This document shows, in pieces, positions 16,773 to 24,379 of a stretch of 33,112 nucleotides of DNA. The DNA is from MKRK01 sp001896915. Its GTDB lineage: Bacteria > Bacillota > Clostridia > Oscillospirales > Acutalibacteraceae. The notes beneath the pieces were generated by a model. It was given only the letters and a program-made list of their open reading frames with translations. It was not told the origin of the DNA and searched no databases. The stretch covers positions 1 through 33,112 of the forward strand of contig CALJJF010000233.1 of NCBI GenBank assembly GCA_937973935.1. The letters run 5' to 3'. The number at the start of each line of letters is the position of its first letter. The first letter of the stretch is position 1. A program made the position numbers and the translations under genes.

Positions 16773-17439
16773 ATAAATGAAGCCGTCGCTGCAGCTCCGC
16801 CAAGAGAGCTTTCCCTTCAAAGAACAGCAAAAACGCCAGAAAGACTAGGGAAGCGCCAAAGCTAAGGGCCGACGGAATGATAATCTGCACGATACCGGTG
16901 AGAAGAAATACCAAAGAGCCGATGCCGAGAACACAATCGATGACCAGATACAGAATGTAGTCCTGTATGTCCATCCGCCGCACCTTGGCAACCACCGTCA
17001 TGGCAAGCATTGCACAAGAGCAAAGGATGGGAAGCACATAGTCCAGTGACCATCGATGAAACCCCGTTAAATAATCCCACAAAAATGCGATCAACGATAC
17101 CACCGCAACCTGCCAAAGAATGTTTTTGGGCAGGTTTTTTCTTTTTTTTAGAATCAGGGCAAAATCAACCCAAAGACTGATGATCCCGGCGATGACAAAC
17201 AGTGACCACCATCCGCCGGAGGGTAAAATCAAATTGATCGTGACACAGATCGCTGCGGCACAAACACTGAGGAAGGCAACCCATGCAAACAGCATACGCC
17301 CCACCGATGATTTCCCTTTTGGTACGTCAGGGAACCTGTTTTCTCTGGCATCGGGATCCCCCACGGGCTTGTTTTGGCAGAGGGGGCAACGCTTTTGGCT
17401 TCCGAGCAATTCCACCCGGCAATGTTCACAATGCTGCAT
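16771..17439 (-). CDS. Zinc-ribbon multi-pass membrane protein (DUF6320-like)
   Basis: 222 residues. Residues 4-21 hold two CxxC pairs (C4, C7, C18, C21) forming a zinc ribbon ('CPLCQNKP'); from about 45 to 215 there are roughly six hydrophobic segments, beginning 'MLFAWVAFLSVCAAAICVTINLILP'. Function unknown; I recognise it as DUF6320-like. ATG overlaps the TAA of the preceding acyltransferase gene (TAATG) with GGAGG ahead of it, so the two are translationally coupled. Last gene of the operon. Confidence 0.8.
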   Translation of the reverse strand: MQHCEHCRVELLGSQKRCPLCQNKPVGDPDARENRFPDVPKGKSSVGRMLFAWVAFLSVCAAAICVTINLILPSGGWWSLFVIAGIISLWVDFALILKKRKNLPKNILWQVAVVSLIAFLWDYLTGFHRWSLDYVLPILCSCAMLAMTVVAKVRRMDIQDYILYLVIDCVLGIGSLVFLLTGIVQIIIPSALSFGASLVFLAFLLFFEGKALLAELQRRLHL

Positions 17440-18704
17440 TACAGTTCCTCCTCCCCGTTTTGCTCCAAATTGGACACCACCTGCACCCCGATGTCCATCG
17501 CCGTGAGGTGGCGGAAAAAGCGCCGTTGGAGCCCTGTGTCCGTCAGCGGGGAGGATACGCTGATGGCCAGCATATCACCAAAGGTGCATAAGCAAATCTG
17601 GGGCCGTTTTGTGCTTAGAAACATGTCAAACAACCGGATATGCTTTGCTGCTTCGGGAGGCATGGAAACCTGTCCGATGTTGGAAAATGCAACGGTGTCT
17701 TCTCTGTCTGCCCGAAGCCCGGAAATACGCAGCACAGGGATTTTCGCTTGTAACGGAATTGTTTTGACCAAGAAATTGTTTTCCAGTGCGGAATAATGGC
17801 TGATAATTCCGCTCAGGTTCTCCTTGGTCAGCTGACTGCGGAAGGATTGACGCACATTGGATAGAACCTCCTCTATGGTTTTTCCGTTCTTTCCAAAATG
17901 ATGAACCACCTGAATCACCCCGAAAAAATTACGTGCAGTCTGTGCAGGGAAAAAACGGCGAAGGTTCACCGGGACTGTAATCACCACAGGGTGGTTTTTT
18001 TCTCTTACTGCCATTCCCTCTTCAATGGACAACAACAACAGCGTGACCAAAAACTCACTGAGGGTGGCATCCAGCTCATGTGCTTTCGCGAGCACCGCTT
18101 TGGCTGATAAAAAACCTTCCGTGACCCCTATTCTGTGGTCGGGAAGCCGTTCGCCGCCCATGCGGTAAGCCCGAACCCGTTTTATTTTAGGAACAGTTTC
18201 GGTTTTGTCATAATATTGATAGAAGGCATCCTGACTTTTCTGATCCTGAGCCGCATCATAATCCGTCAGCTGACTCTGGATTTCGTATTTTTCACTCAAA
18301 TAATAAAAGACCATCGTACGCAAGAACTGTAACACGCCGGTTCCATCCGCCAAGGCATGGAACACCTCAAAATTGATCCGCTGCTTATAGTAAAGCACCC
18401 GGAACAACAATCCCGGCTTGTCCGCGTTGTAAATCGGACTGCATACCGGTTCTGCTTCCTCGCTGACTGTTAAAGGAAGGCTGCTTTCTTCGAAATAATG
18501 CCAAAAAAGCCCCTTTTTCAGAACAGAACGGTACAACGGAAATTCCAGAACCGTCCGTTCCAGCGCATGGGTGAGAATACTGCTGTCTATCTGCTCGGTC
18601 AGCTCACAGACAAAGCGAAAAACCTTTGTGTCCTTATTCGTGCTGGTGGTCGGAAATATTTTTGCGGCATTGTCCAGCCGGCTCCAGCGCCTATGCTTCC
18701 CCAT
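17439..18704 (-). CDS. Condensation-domain / alcohol acyltransferase-like protein
   Basis: 421 residues, ATG with AAAGGGG upstream. CoA-dependent acyltransferase fold shared by wax ester synthases, alcohol acetyltransferases and NRPS condensation domains. The catalytic HxxxDG is present as H116-ALA-D120-G121 ('EVFHALADGTG'). The N-terminal 'FRFVCELTEQIDSSILTHALERTVLEFP' and the later 'PVVITVPVNLRRFFPAQTARNFFGVI' also fit. No carrier-protein or adenylation domain is attached, so it is more likely to acylate a small alcohol, amine or glycolipid than to act in peptide synthesis. It overlaps the end of the hydrolase gene by 14 bases. Confidence 0.82.
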   Translation of the reverse strand: MGKHRRWSRLDNAAKIFPTTSTNKDTKVFRFVCELTEQIDSSILTHALERTVLEFPLYRSVLKKGLFWHYFEESSLPLTVSEEAEPVCSPIYNADKPGLLFRVLYYKQRINFEVFHALADGTGVLQFLRTMVFYYLSEKYEIQSQLTDYDAAQDQKSQDAFYQYYDKTETVPKIKRVRAYRMGGERLPDHRIGVTEGFLSAKAVLAKAHELDATLSEFLVTLLLLSIEEGMAVREKNHPVVITVPVNLRRFFPAQTARNFFGVIQVVHHFGKNGKTIEEVLSNVRQSFRSQLTKENLSGIISHYSALENNFLVKTIPLQAKIPVLRISGLRADREDTVAFSNIGQVSMPPEAAKHIRLFDMFLSTKRPQICLCTFGDMLAISVSSPLTDTGLQRRFFRHLTAMDIGVQVVSNLEQNGEEEL

Positions 18705-19638
18705 GAAGATTTCCCCTTTGCAAAAAGCCGTTGATGATTCGATAGGTTTGGCGCACCTGCAAAAAACGCGGTGGCAGCATCATATAAGCATGAAGTGCAT
18801 CGGGCATCCGAACCGTTTCCACTTCGTTCCCTGCTTCACGGAGCTTTTCCCCAAACGCCTCGCCCTCGTCTCTGAGCGGACAGTATTCCGCCGTGATTAC
18901 AAGCGTGCGGGGTTGACGGGAAAAATCCGTCGCCATAAGCGGCGCGAAATAGGGATTGTTCTTATCTTCGTCGGAGCTTTGATAAAGCTCCGTGACCTTT
19001 TGGATGCGTTTTGCAGTCAGAAGATAGTCCTTTCCGTTTTCATGTATAGAATAAAATGGTGAACCTTCACTGTGATCATTGTAGGTGGCGGGATACAGAA
19101 GGATCTGACGCTTCGGCAAAAACGTACCTCGGTCCCGTGCCAGAAGGGAAACTGCCGCAGCCAGATTTCCGCCCGCGCTGTCCCCGATGAGCGTAATATC
19201 GTTTGGGCTGATGCCGGGAATTTTCCCAAGAAAAAACTCATGTGCCGCGGCATAACAGTCTTCCAATGCAGCAGGGAATTTATGCTCCGGCGCCAGCCGG
19301 TAATCCACCGATGCCACGGTACAATGAGTGGCCTGTGCCAGGTCTGCACAAACGCCGGTGTAGTTTTCGATGCCGCCGGTGACCCAGCCGCCTCCGTGAA
19401 AAAAGAGCAACAAGGGAAAAGGCCCTTCTCCCCTGGGGGTAAAGAGCCGCACAGGAACAGCATGGTCTTCAAAGCGAACCATATGATCCCACATTTTAAA
19501 TTCCTTGGGCTTTCCCCGCAGCCGCGCGGTGATCAGTTCTAACCGGCGCTCTATTTTATAGGATTTTTGCACGTCGGGCTCCAAGGCTGTGATTGCTTTC
19601 AGGGCCGCACGCATAACCTTGTTAATCGCCAACGCCAT
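18691..19638 (-). CDS. Alpha/beta hydrolase, HSL/acetyl-esterase family
   Basis: 315 residues from the Met at 19636-19638, which has AAGGAG four bases upstream; an earlier ATG at 19674 lacks one. Oxyanion-hole motif HGGGW at 81-85, nucleophile GDSAGG with Ser154, acid Asp257 ('CPLRDEG') and His283 ('LHAYMM') give a complete triad. No signal peptide, so cytoplasmic. Likely hydrolyses a short-chain or lipid ester. It is the first of three overlapping genes with the acyltransferase and the zinc-ribbon membrane protein. No promoter or terminator is visible in the 97 bases after carD, so carD may be cotranscribed. Confidence 0.88.
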   Translation of the reverse strand: MALAINKVMRAALKAITALEPDVQKSYKIERRLELITARLRGKPKEFKMWDHMVRFEDHAVPVRLFTPRGEGPFPLLLFFHGGGWVTGGIENYTGVCADLAQATHCTVASVDYRLAPEHKFPAALEDCYAAAHEFFLGKIPGISPNDITLIGDSAGGNLAAAVSLLARDRGTFLPKRQILLYPATYNDHSEGSPFYSIHENGKDYLLTAKRIQKVTELYQSSDEDKNNPYFAPLMATDFSRQPRTLVITAEYCPLRDEGEAFGEKLREAGNEVETVRMPDALHAYMMLPPRFLQVRQTYRIINGFLQRGNLHGEA

Positions 19639-19735
19639 CCATCTCCTTATAAGACATTCTATGCCAATCACCATCGGCGGAAAGACGAAGGTTTCTGACC
19701 GTAATTGACGTTATGATCTGCTGCCATCCCAAAGT

Positions 19736-20224
19736 CTATGCTTTGATTGCGTGGCAGACCATACTCAATGTATCGTCAAAGCACAATCCCTTTGCCAATG
19801 CAATCTCAGAAAGCAGACGCTTTTCCGCTTTTGGTAAAATTGCTTTGTCGTAGTTATTCAGCACGACTGTAGATTCCTGTACCAGAAGCGAGCGGATCAT
19901 TTCCGCCAAAGCGAACAGGTCCGAACCCTTCATCGCCGTTTCATAGGTTTTCTTGCGGCTTTTGGAGTCACTGTTCCAATCTGCTTTGTCTTCCGAACGC
20001 ATTAAAAACGACAGGATTTGATCCGCTGTTTCTGATGTGATAATATCACGAATCCCAATCATTTCCGCTTTTTCAACGGGAACCATTACCGTCGTGTGAG
20101 GATCACTTTCCGGGATTAGGATAAAATATAAGATCGTTTGTCCGCCAAAGCTCTTTGTGCATATTTCCTGAACCGTACAGACGCCGTGACCGGGATGTGC
20201 CAAATGATCTCCGATTTTATACAT
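19736..20224 (-). CDS. CarD/CdnL-family transcription regulator
   Basis: 162 residues, ATG with GGAGG nine bases upstream. The N-terminal half is the CarD/TRCF RNA-polymerase-interacting domain: 'IGDHLAHPGHGVCTVQEI' and 'VPVEKAEMIGIRDIIT'; the C-terminal half is helical ('ALAEMIRSLLVQES', 'LPKAEKRLLSEIALAKGL'), as in CdnL-type proteins that bind promoter DNA near the -10. Here it likely tunes open-complex formation at many promoters. Own consensus promoter upstream. Confidence 0.92.
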   Translation of the reverse strand: MYKIGDHLAHPGHGVCTVQEICTKSFGGQTILYFILIPESDPHTTVMVPVEKAEMIGIRDIITSETADQILSFLMRSEDKADWNSDSKSRKKTYETAMKGSDLFALAEMIRSLLVQESTVVLNNYDKAILPKAEKRLLSEIALAKGLCFDDTLSMVCHAIKA

Positions 20225-20279
20225 ATGCGTATGCCTCCTTCATTGTCAAATTGATACTGTCAAACTTTTTGTCTTTTTC

Positions 20280-20308
20280 ATTATACCACATTCCGGACCA
20301 ATTATCAA
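20280..20308 (-). promoter_or_regulatory. Sigma-A type promoter of carD
   Basis: Minus strand: -35 TTGATA (20303-20308), 17-base spacer, -10 TATAAT (20280-20285), about 55 bases before the carD start. Confidence 0.85.
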
Positions 20309-20370
20309 ATCAAAGCAAAATCCTTGCCGATTGCTAATTGTCTTCTCCGGCAATAACACCAAGACATGCA

Positions 20371-20401
20371 ACACAAAAACACTGCCCCGGGGCAGTGTTT
20401 T
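20371..20401 (-). terminator. Rho-independent terminator of the glycyl radical operon
   Basis: A 26-base perfect palindrome (20376-20401; core GCCCCGGGGC) begins at the stop codon of the activase gene and on the minus strand continues into TTTTTGTG. Confidence 0.88.
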
Positions 20402-21308
20402 ATAACATACTTCCCTCTATTTTCACGGGCACCTGTGCTTTTTTCAGCATCTCGGCAAAGCAGAGGATTGCTTCTTTTGAGGGAATCCAGTCCTGCTTGC
20501 CTTGAGGGGTCAGCCCTAGTCTATCCCGCTTGGCGTCCCCATAGGGATGGTAGGGCAGCAGCTCTGCATAACGGCAGTGCTTGAGGTCTTTGTATATTTC
20601 TGCAATACGGGCAGCATGTGCTTTGTTATTGTTGATCCCGTTCAATACAATCAGCCGTAACACTGTGGGAATCCCGGCTTCGTCTGCCCGTTGCAGGTTT
20701 GCAAGAATTTTGGTCAGGTCGCCACCGGTGTTTTGGAACAGCCTTACGGGATCCGTGTCCTTGATATCATAAAAAAGCAAGTCACAGCAGCGTTGAAGCT
20801 TTGGTATGATTCTGCCGTCAAACATTCCGCAGGTCTCAACGCAGGTAGAAATGCCTTCCTTTTTTATTGCCGTAAGAAAGCTGACCGTTTTTTCCGTATC
20901 AAACAATGGTTCGCCGCCGGACAGGGTTACGCCCCCGGTTTCGCCATAAAAAGGGATATCCGCCTTTACAGCTTTCATAATTTCCTCCGGCTCCATCTCT
21001 CTGGCGACCGGTGTGATGGCACCGGCAACGCAGCCGTGAAAGCATGCGCCGCAGCGGATACAGAGTTCCCGATGCAACACATGAATGTCATTTTCGGTTC
21101 GATGGGCATTTGCGGTGCATTGATCAATGCACCAACCACAAGAAATACATTTTGCTTCGTCATAAAAAAAGTCATTGTTGGCGGAAATCGCCTCCGGGTT
21201 ATGGCACCACAGACAACGGAGAGAGCAACCCTTGACAAACACAGTTGTCCTGACCCCGTCCCCGTCGTGCATGCAAAAACGCTGAACTTCCGTAATCAAA
21301 AAACTCAT
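20400..21308 (-). CDS. Glycyl radical enzyme activating protein (radical SAM, PflA family)
   Basis: 302 residues. Radical SAM enzyme that abstracts hydrogen from a glycine in its partner to switch it on. Radical SAM cluster Cys28-x3-Cys32-x2-Cys35 ('GCSLRCLWCHNPE'). An inserted two-cluster ferredoxin domain: C54/57/60/64 and C83/86/89/93, found in activases of the dehydratase, decarboxylase and lyase branches but not in true PFL activase. 'TGGVTLSGGEPL' is the SAM-binding glycine motif. It starts 9 bases after the stop of the glycyl radical enzyme gene (GGGGG ahead of ATG) and ends in a terminator. Confidence 0.94.
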   Translation of the reverse strand: MSFLITEVQRFCMHDGDGVRTTVFVKGCSLRCLWCHNPEAISANNDFFYDEAKCISCGWCIDQCTANAHRTENDIHVLHRELCIRCGACFHGCVAGAITPVAREMEPEEIMKAVKADIPFYGETGGVTLSGGEPLFDTEKTVSFLTAIKKEGISTCVETCGMFDGRIIPKLQRCCDLLFYDIKDTDPVRLFQNTGGDLTKILANLQRADEAGIPTVLRLIVLNGINNNKAHAARIAEIYKDLKHCRYAELLPYHPYGDAKRDRLGLTPQGKQDWIPSKEAILCFAEMLKKAQVPVKIEGSML

Positions 21309-21317
21309 AACCGCCCC

Positions 21318-23450
21318 CTACAATCCCTGTGAATTGCGTGCGATAATCATATCCTGCCAGGGCTTTGTCAGGGTAATAAATCTGGCAGACCAGCCGGAAA
21401 CACGCACACTTAAATTGCGGTATGCTTCGGGGTTTTCCTGTGCTTTTTGCAGCTCACTTCCGTCAATCACATCCAGCTGCAGAAAGAAGCCACCCAGCTG
21501 ATAAAATCCACGAAGGAGCGAAATAATCGCCTGTGTTCCGTCTTCCCCCCGAACAGAGGAGGGCAGCAAGCGAATGTGCAGAGCGGTTGATCCGCTCATT
21601 TTTGTCATATCACATTTGCATGCGGATTTGATGACTGCGGTGGCTCCTGCTTTGTCGGTTCCCGGTGTGGGCGCAAGATTGGACGCCAGAATGTCCCCTT
21701 GTCTTGCACCAAAGGCGGTGGCGCCGTGGGTATATCTCCATTCGATTTCTCTGCCGAAGGTACTGATTCCGGGAGTGACAAACACGTTTCCTTTTTTGGG
21801 ATACAAGCTGACAGCATGACAAAAGCTGTCATAGACCCGCCGGAACATGGTATCTGCCTTATCGTCATCGTTTCCGAAATAAGTGATTTTGTTCAAAGCG
21901 TATTGCCGCAGATATTCGTTTCCTTCCCAGTTGTTGCGAAGAATTGTCAACAGTTCGGCCAAGGTGAGCATTTTTTTGTCATACACCAGCTCTTTGATGG
22001 CCAAGAGGCTGTTTGACACATCGGGAAAACCCCCGGCATGAATGGATTTCATCACATAATGGGGACCGTTGTCAAGATAGTCCCTTGCATTTTCTATGCA
22101 TCCGGCGGTAAAAACAGCCATCAGGCTGCCCGGGGTATGATAATCCTGATCGAGATTTGTATTGGTCACATAATTTGCAGTCCAGCTTTGTACTGCCATT
22201 TCATAGGCCTCATACAATTCCTCAAAGGAGTCATAATCCTTGCTTGTTCCCTCCCCCACAACGCCCAGAACTTGTTCTTGAAACAACCCAAGAAAATTTA
22301 CAGAATGATAGGAAAAATTTGTTTCGCCGGGAACCTGTATCTCCCAACAGCCGTCGTTTGCAAATTTTCGCGCATCACAGAGAGGATACCCGATTTTTTC
22401 CAGAGCCCGGATGCAAATATCCTCATGATACACCGCCACAACACCGCAGCCGTGCTTCATCACATCCGCTATTTTGCGGTACAACCGATCCGGCGTGTCC
22501 TTGTTCAACCGTACACTAATGGGAAAATCGCTGATGCTCATTTCCTCCACCACTTCGAGAACCAGATCGGTCACCTCGTTGTAGATCAAGTTTCCATCAC
22601 TGTCACAGCCGGACAACACAAGGTTCTGATAATGCTGGGCGTCGCCGCTGCCCCAGCAGAATTCTCCCTTGATCCATTCACAGCCCATAATAAAAAAATG
22701 GGCGATGGTTTCTCTGGCTTCGTCCAACGTGATCACCCCTTGTTTCAGATCATTTTTCAGATATTCGCCCAGCATACTGTCGATCCGTCCGATGCCCGGC
22801 CAGTTACCGCAAAGGCGGACAAAAGCAAACTGAAACCATAAGGACTGCACCGCTTCTCTGAAGCTTTTGGGCGGATGCTCCGGCACGTTCTTTAGGTTGT
22901 GATACAGCTCTTCATATTCGCCCCTGTTCTTTTCGTCTGCTGTTTCCATGAGTCCCTTGATATTATCCAGATATCTTTGATGAAACACGCCGGCGGCATC
23001 CAGACAGCGCAGCATGGAATGCAAAAACAGTTTTTCCTCTTCGGTTGCTGTTTTGAGCCGTTCTTTGATTTGCATGCGAACCCCACGATAGCCTGTTTTC
23101 AGGATTCGGTCAAATCCGCAGGTCAAATGAGATAGGGAGGAAAAAACGGGTTCCCCGTGATAGGTTGCCGGCAAAAAATGAAAGCTTGCAAGATCAAGGC
23201 TGGCACTGCCCGCAAGCTTCTTTGATAGTATACGAAGCGGCGCTTGGCTTGCTATTTGCTCAATGCATAATGTATATTGCTCCAATCTTGGCAGTTGCTT
23301 GAATCCCTGTATCTCCTCCATGTTAACCGGCAAATTGGCTTTTATGTCTAACCCGAATTCTGCGTCCAGTGCACGAAGCGCAAGACGGCGGGTATCCTCA
23401 GACAGCCTGACCGGTCTGTTTCCCGTTACCGTATAAAATTCTGTTAACAC
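21318..23450 (-). CDS. Glycyl radical enzyme of unassigned substrate (PFL-like family)
   Basis: 710 residues from GTG at 23448-23450 with AGGGGTGA upstream; an earlier GTG three codons up lies inside that site. The glycyl loop RVSGWSARF puts the radical on Gly686, 25 residues from the end. The thiyl residue is Cys368 in 'NDGCWEIQVPGE', with Glu370 two residues on: the Cys-x-Glu pattern of eliminating enzymes (glycerol dehydratase, choline lyase), unlike the Cys-Cys of true PFL. Trp between them is unlike the usual Val. It is shorter than PFL (about 760) or choline lyase (about 850). No aldehyde dehydrogenase, shell proteins or transporter lie nearby. The substrate cannot be told; annotation as formate acetyltransferase would be wrong. 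Confidence 0.9.
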   Translation of the reverse strand: MLTEFYTVTGNRPVRLSEDTRRLALRALDAEFGLDIKANLPVNMEEIQGFKQLPRLEQYTLCIEQIASQAPLRILSKKLAGSASLDLASFHFLPATYHGEPVFSSLSHLTCGFDRILKTGYRGVRMQIKERLKTATEEEKLFLHSMLRCLDAAGVFHQRYLDNIKGLMETADEKNRGEYEELYHNLKNVPEHPPKSFREAVQSLWFQFAFVRLCGNWPGIGRIDSMLGEYLKNDLKQGVITLDEARETIAHFFIMGCEWIKGEFCWGSGDAQHYQNLVLSGCDSDGNLIYNEVTDLVLEVVEEMSISDFPISVRLNKDTPDRLYRKIADVMKHGCGVVAVYHEDICIRALEKIGYPLCDARKFANDGCWEIQVPGETNFSYHSVNFLGLFQEQVLGVVGEGTSKDYDSFEELYEAYEMAVQSWTANYVTNTNLDQDYHTPGSLMAVFTAGCIENARDYLDNGPHYVMKSIHAGGFPDVSNSLLAIKELVYDKKMLTLAELLTILRNNWEGNEYLRQYALNKITYFGNDDDKADTMFRRVYDSFCHAVSLYPKKGNVFVTPGISTFGREIEWRYTHGATAFGARQGDILASNLAPTPGTDKAGATAVIKSACKCDMTKMSGSTALHIRLLPSSVRGEDGTQAIISLLRGFYQLGGFFLQLDVIDGSELQKAQENPEAYRNLSVRVSGWSARFITLTKPWQDMIIARNSQGL

Positions 23451-23549
23451 AGCAATCACCCCTTTGGTATCAATGTATCATAAAAATTAAAATTTGGTAT
23501 GGACAAAGCTTTCAAAAACATGTATATTTATTGCAAGGTGATTGCTGTG
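23448..23549. promoter_or_regulatory. Divergent control region with inverted and direct repeats
   Basis: Between the glycyl radical gene (-) and araC-type gene (+). Exact 13-bp inverted repeat: CACAGCAATCACC (23448-23460) and GGTGATTGCTGTG (23537-23549); each copy forms the ribosome binding site and start codon of its gene. Direct repeat TTTGGTAT at 23463-23470 and 23493-23500, 30 bases apart, overlapping a possible minus-strand promoter (TTGTCC, 18 bases, TATGAT). The direct repeats are candidates for AraC-type half-sites. Confidence 0.5.
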
Positions 23550-24359
23550 AATGTTAAAATCGAGTATAGTGAAGCGGTTGGAATGACCCTATATGGTCAC
23601 CAGCTGACCCATGTGAAAACACTGCCCTTTTTATCCGTTGTCACACCTGTGGCAGGGCATTATGAAGTTACCGTTGATGAAAAAGGACCTTTTATCGTTC
23701 GTCCCGGCTGCTGTTTTGTCGCCCCGCCGGATGTGGTGCAGCACATTGTCCACCATCAGCCGGAAGTCGGTCAGATGCAAGCAAAATGGGTTTTTATCAA
23801 AGCCACCATCGATGAACTTGTTGATTTTTCCGGCTATTTCGATGTCCCTGTTTATTTGGACGAACAAGCTTCAAGGTCTGTTATTTCTTCCATCGATCAG
23901 ATGCTGACGCTTGACGGCTCTGACCGGTCGGAAATCAAGCGGCATGCCTTGGCGTTTTTCATCCTGAGCGAGCTTTCTTCCGGGGCGTCCGTCCGGGGTT
24001 ATTCATCCGATTATAGTACCATCGCACCGGCGCTGAAGCTGATTTTCTCCCGCTTGGATTCCGATTTATCTGTGCATCTGCTGGCGATGACCTGCGGCAT
24101 GTCTGACGCTAATTTTTACCGTTTGTTCAAAAATGCCACAGGAGAAACGCCCCATGCCTTCGTGCGAAAAAAAAGACTCTCAAAGGCCTGCTCGATTCTT
24201 CTCACCACAAATCTGAAGCTGTATGACATCGCCATGCAAACCGGATTTACAGACGAGTTTCATCTCAGCCGTGAGTTTAAAAAGGGATATGGCGACAGCC
24301 CTTACCGATACAAAAAAAGCCTTGAAGGGGCATATCAAAAAACACATGAAATTCTATGA
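23547..24359 (+). CDS. AraC-family transcription regulator
   Basis: 270 residues from GTG at 23547 (AAGGTG upstream); an in-frame ATG at 23499 has no ribosome binding site. N-terminal ligand-sensing half resembles a cupin (AraC-binding) fold: 'GHYEVTVDEKGPFIVRPGCCFVAPPDVVQHIVHH'. C-terminal double helix-turn-helix: 'LSVHLLAMTCGMSDANFYRLFKNATGETPHAFVRKKRLSKACSILL' region and 'LYDIAMQTGFTDEFHLSREFKKGYGDSPYRYKK', written here in the order seen (about 175-262). Divergent from the glycyl radical operon, so most likely its substrate-responsive activator. Confidence 0.93.
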   Translation: MNVKIEYSEAVGMTLYGHQLTHVKTLPFLSVVTPVAGHYEVTVDEKGPFIVRPGCCFVAPPDVVQHIVHHQPEVGQMQAKWVFIKATIDELVDFSGYFDVPVYLDEQASRSVISSIDQMLTLDGSDRSEIKRHALAFFILSELSSGASVRGYSSDYSTIAPALKLIFSRLDSDLSVHLLAMTCGMSDANFYRLFKNATGETPHAFVRKKRLSKACSILLTTNLKLYDIAMQTGFTDEFHLSREFKKGYGDSPYRYKKSLEGAYQKTHEIL

Positions 24360-24379
24360 TGAATTCCATGTGTTTTTTT
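24337..24379. terminator. Bidirectional terminator between the AraC gene and pfkA
   Basis: Arms 24337-24355 and 24361-24379 pair at all but one or two positions (AAAACACATG with CATGTGTTTT, then AATTC with GAATT), loop around the AraC stop. A- and T-runs on both sides let it work for both convergent genes, whose stops it overlaps. Confidence 0.85.

Noticed and set aside
20691..21332. 213-codon plus-strand frame
   Set aside because: Opposite the activase gene, whose cysteine motifs are intact; the plus product is featureless.
22038..22841. 267-codon plus-strand frame
   Set aside because: Opposite the glycyl radical enzyme, including its active-site region; no ribosome binding site or known domain.
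21318..23450. Naming the glycyl radical enzyme formate acetyltransferase (pflB)
   Set aside because: It has a single active-site Cys followed by Trp-Glu rather than Cys-Cys, and its activase has the extra ferredoxin domain not found in PFL activase.
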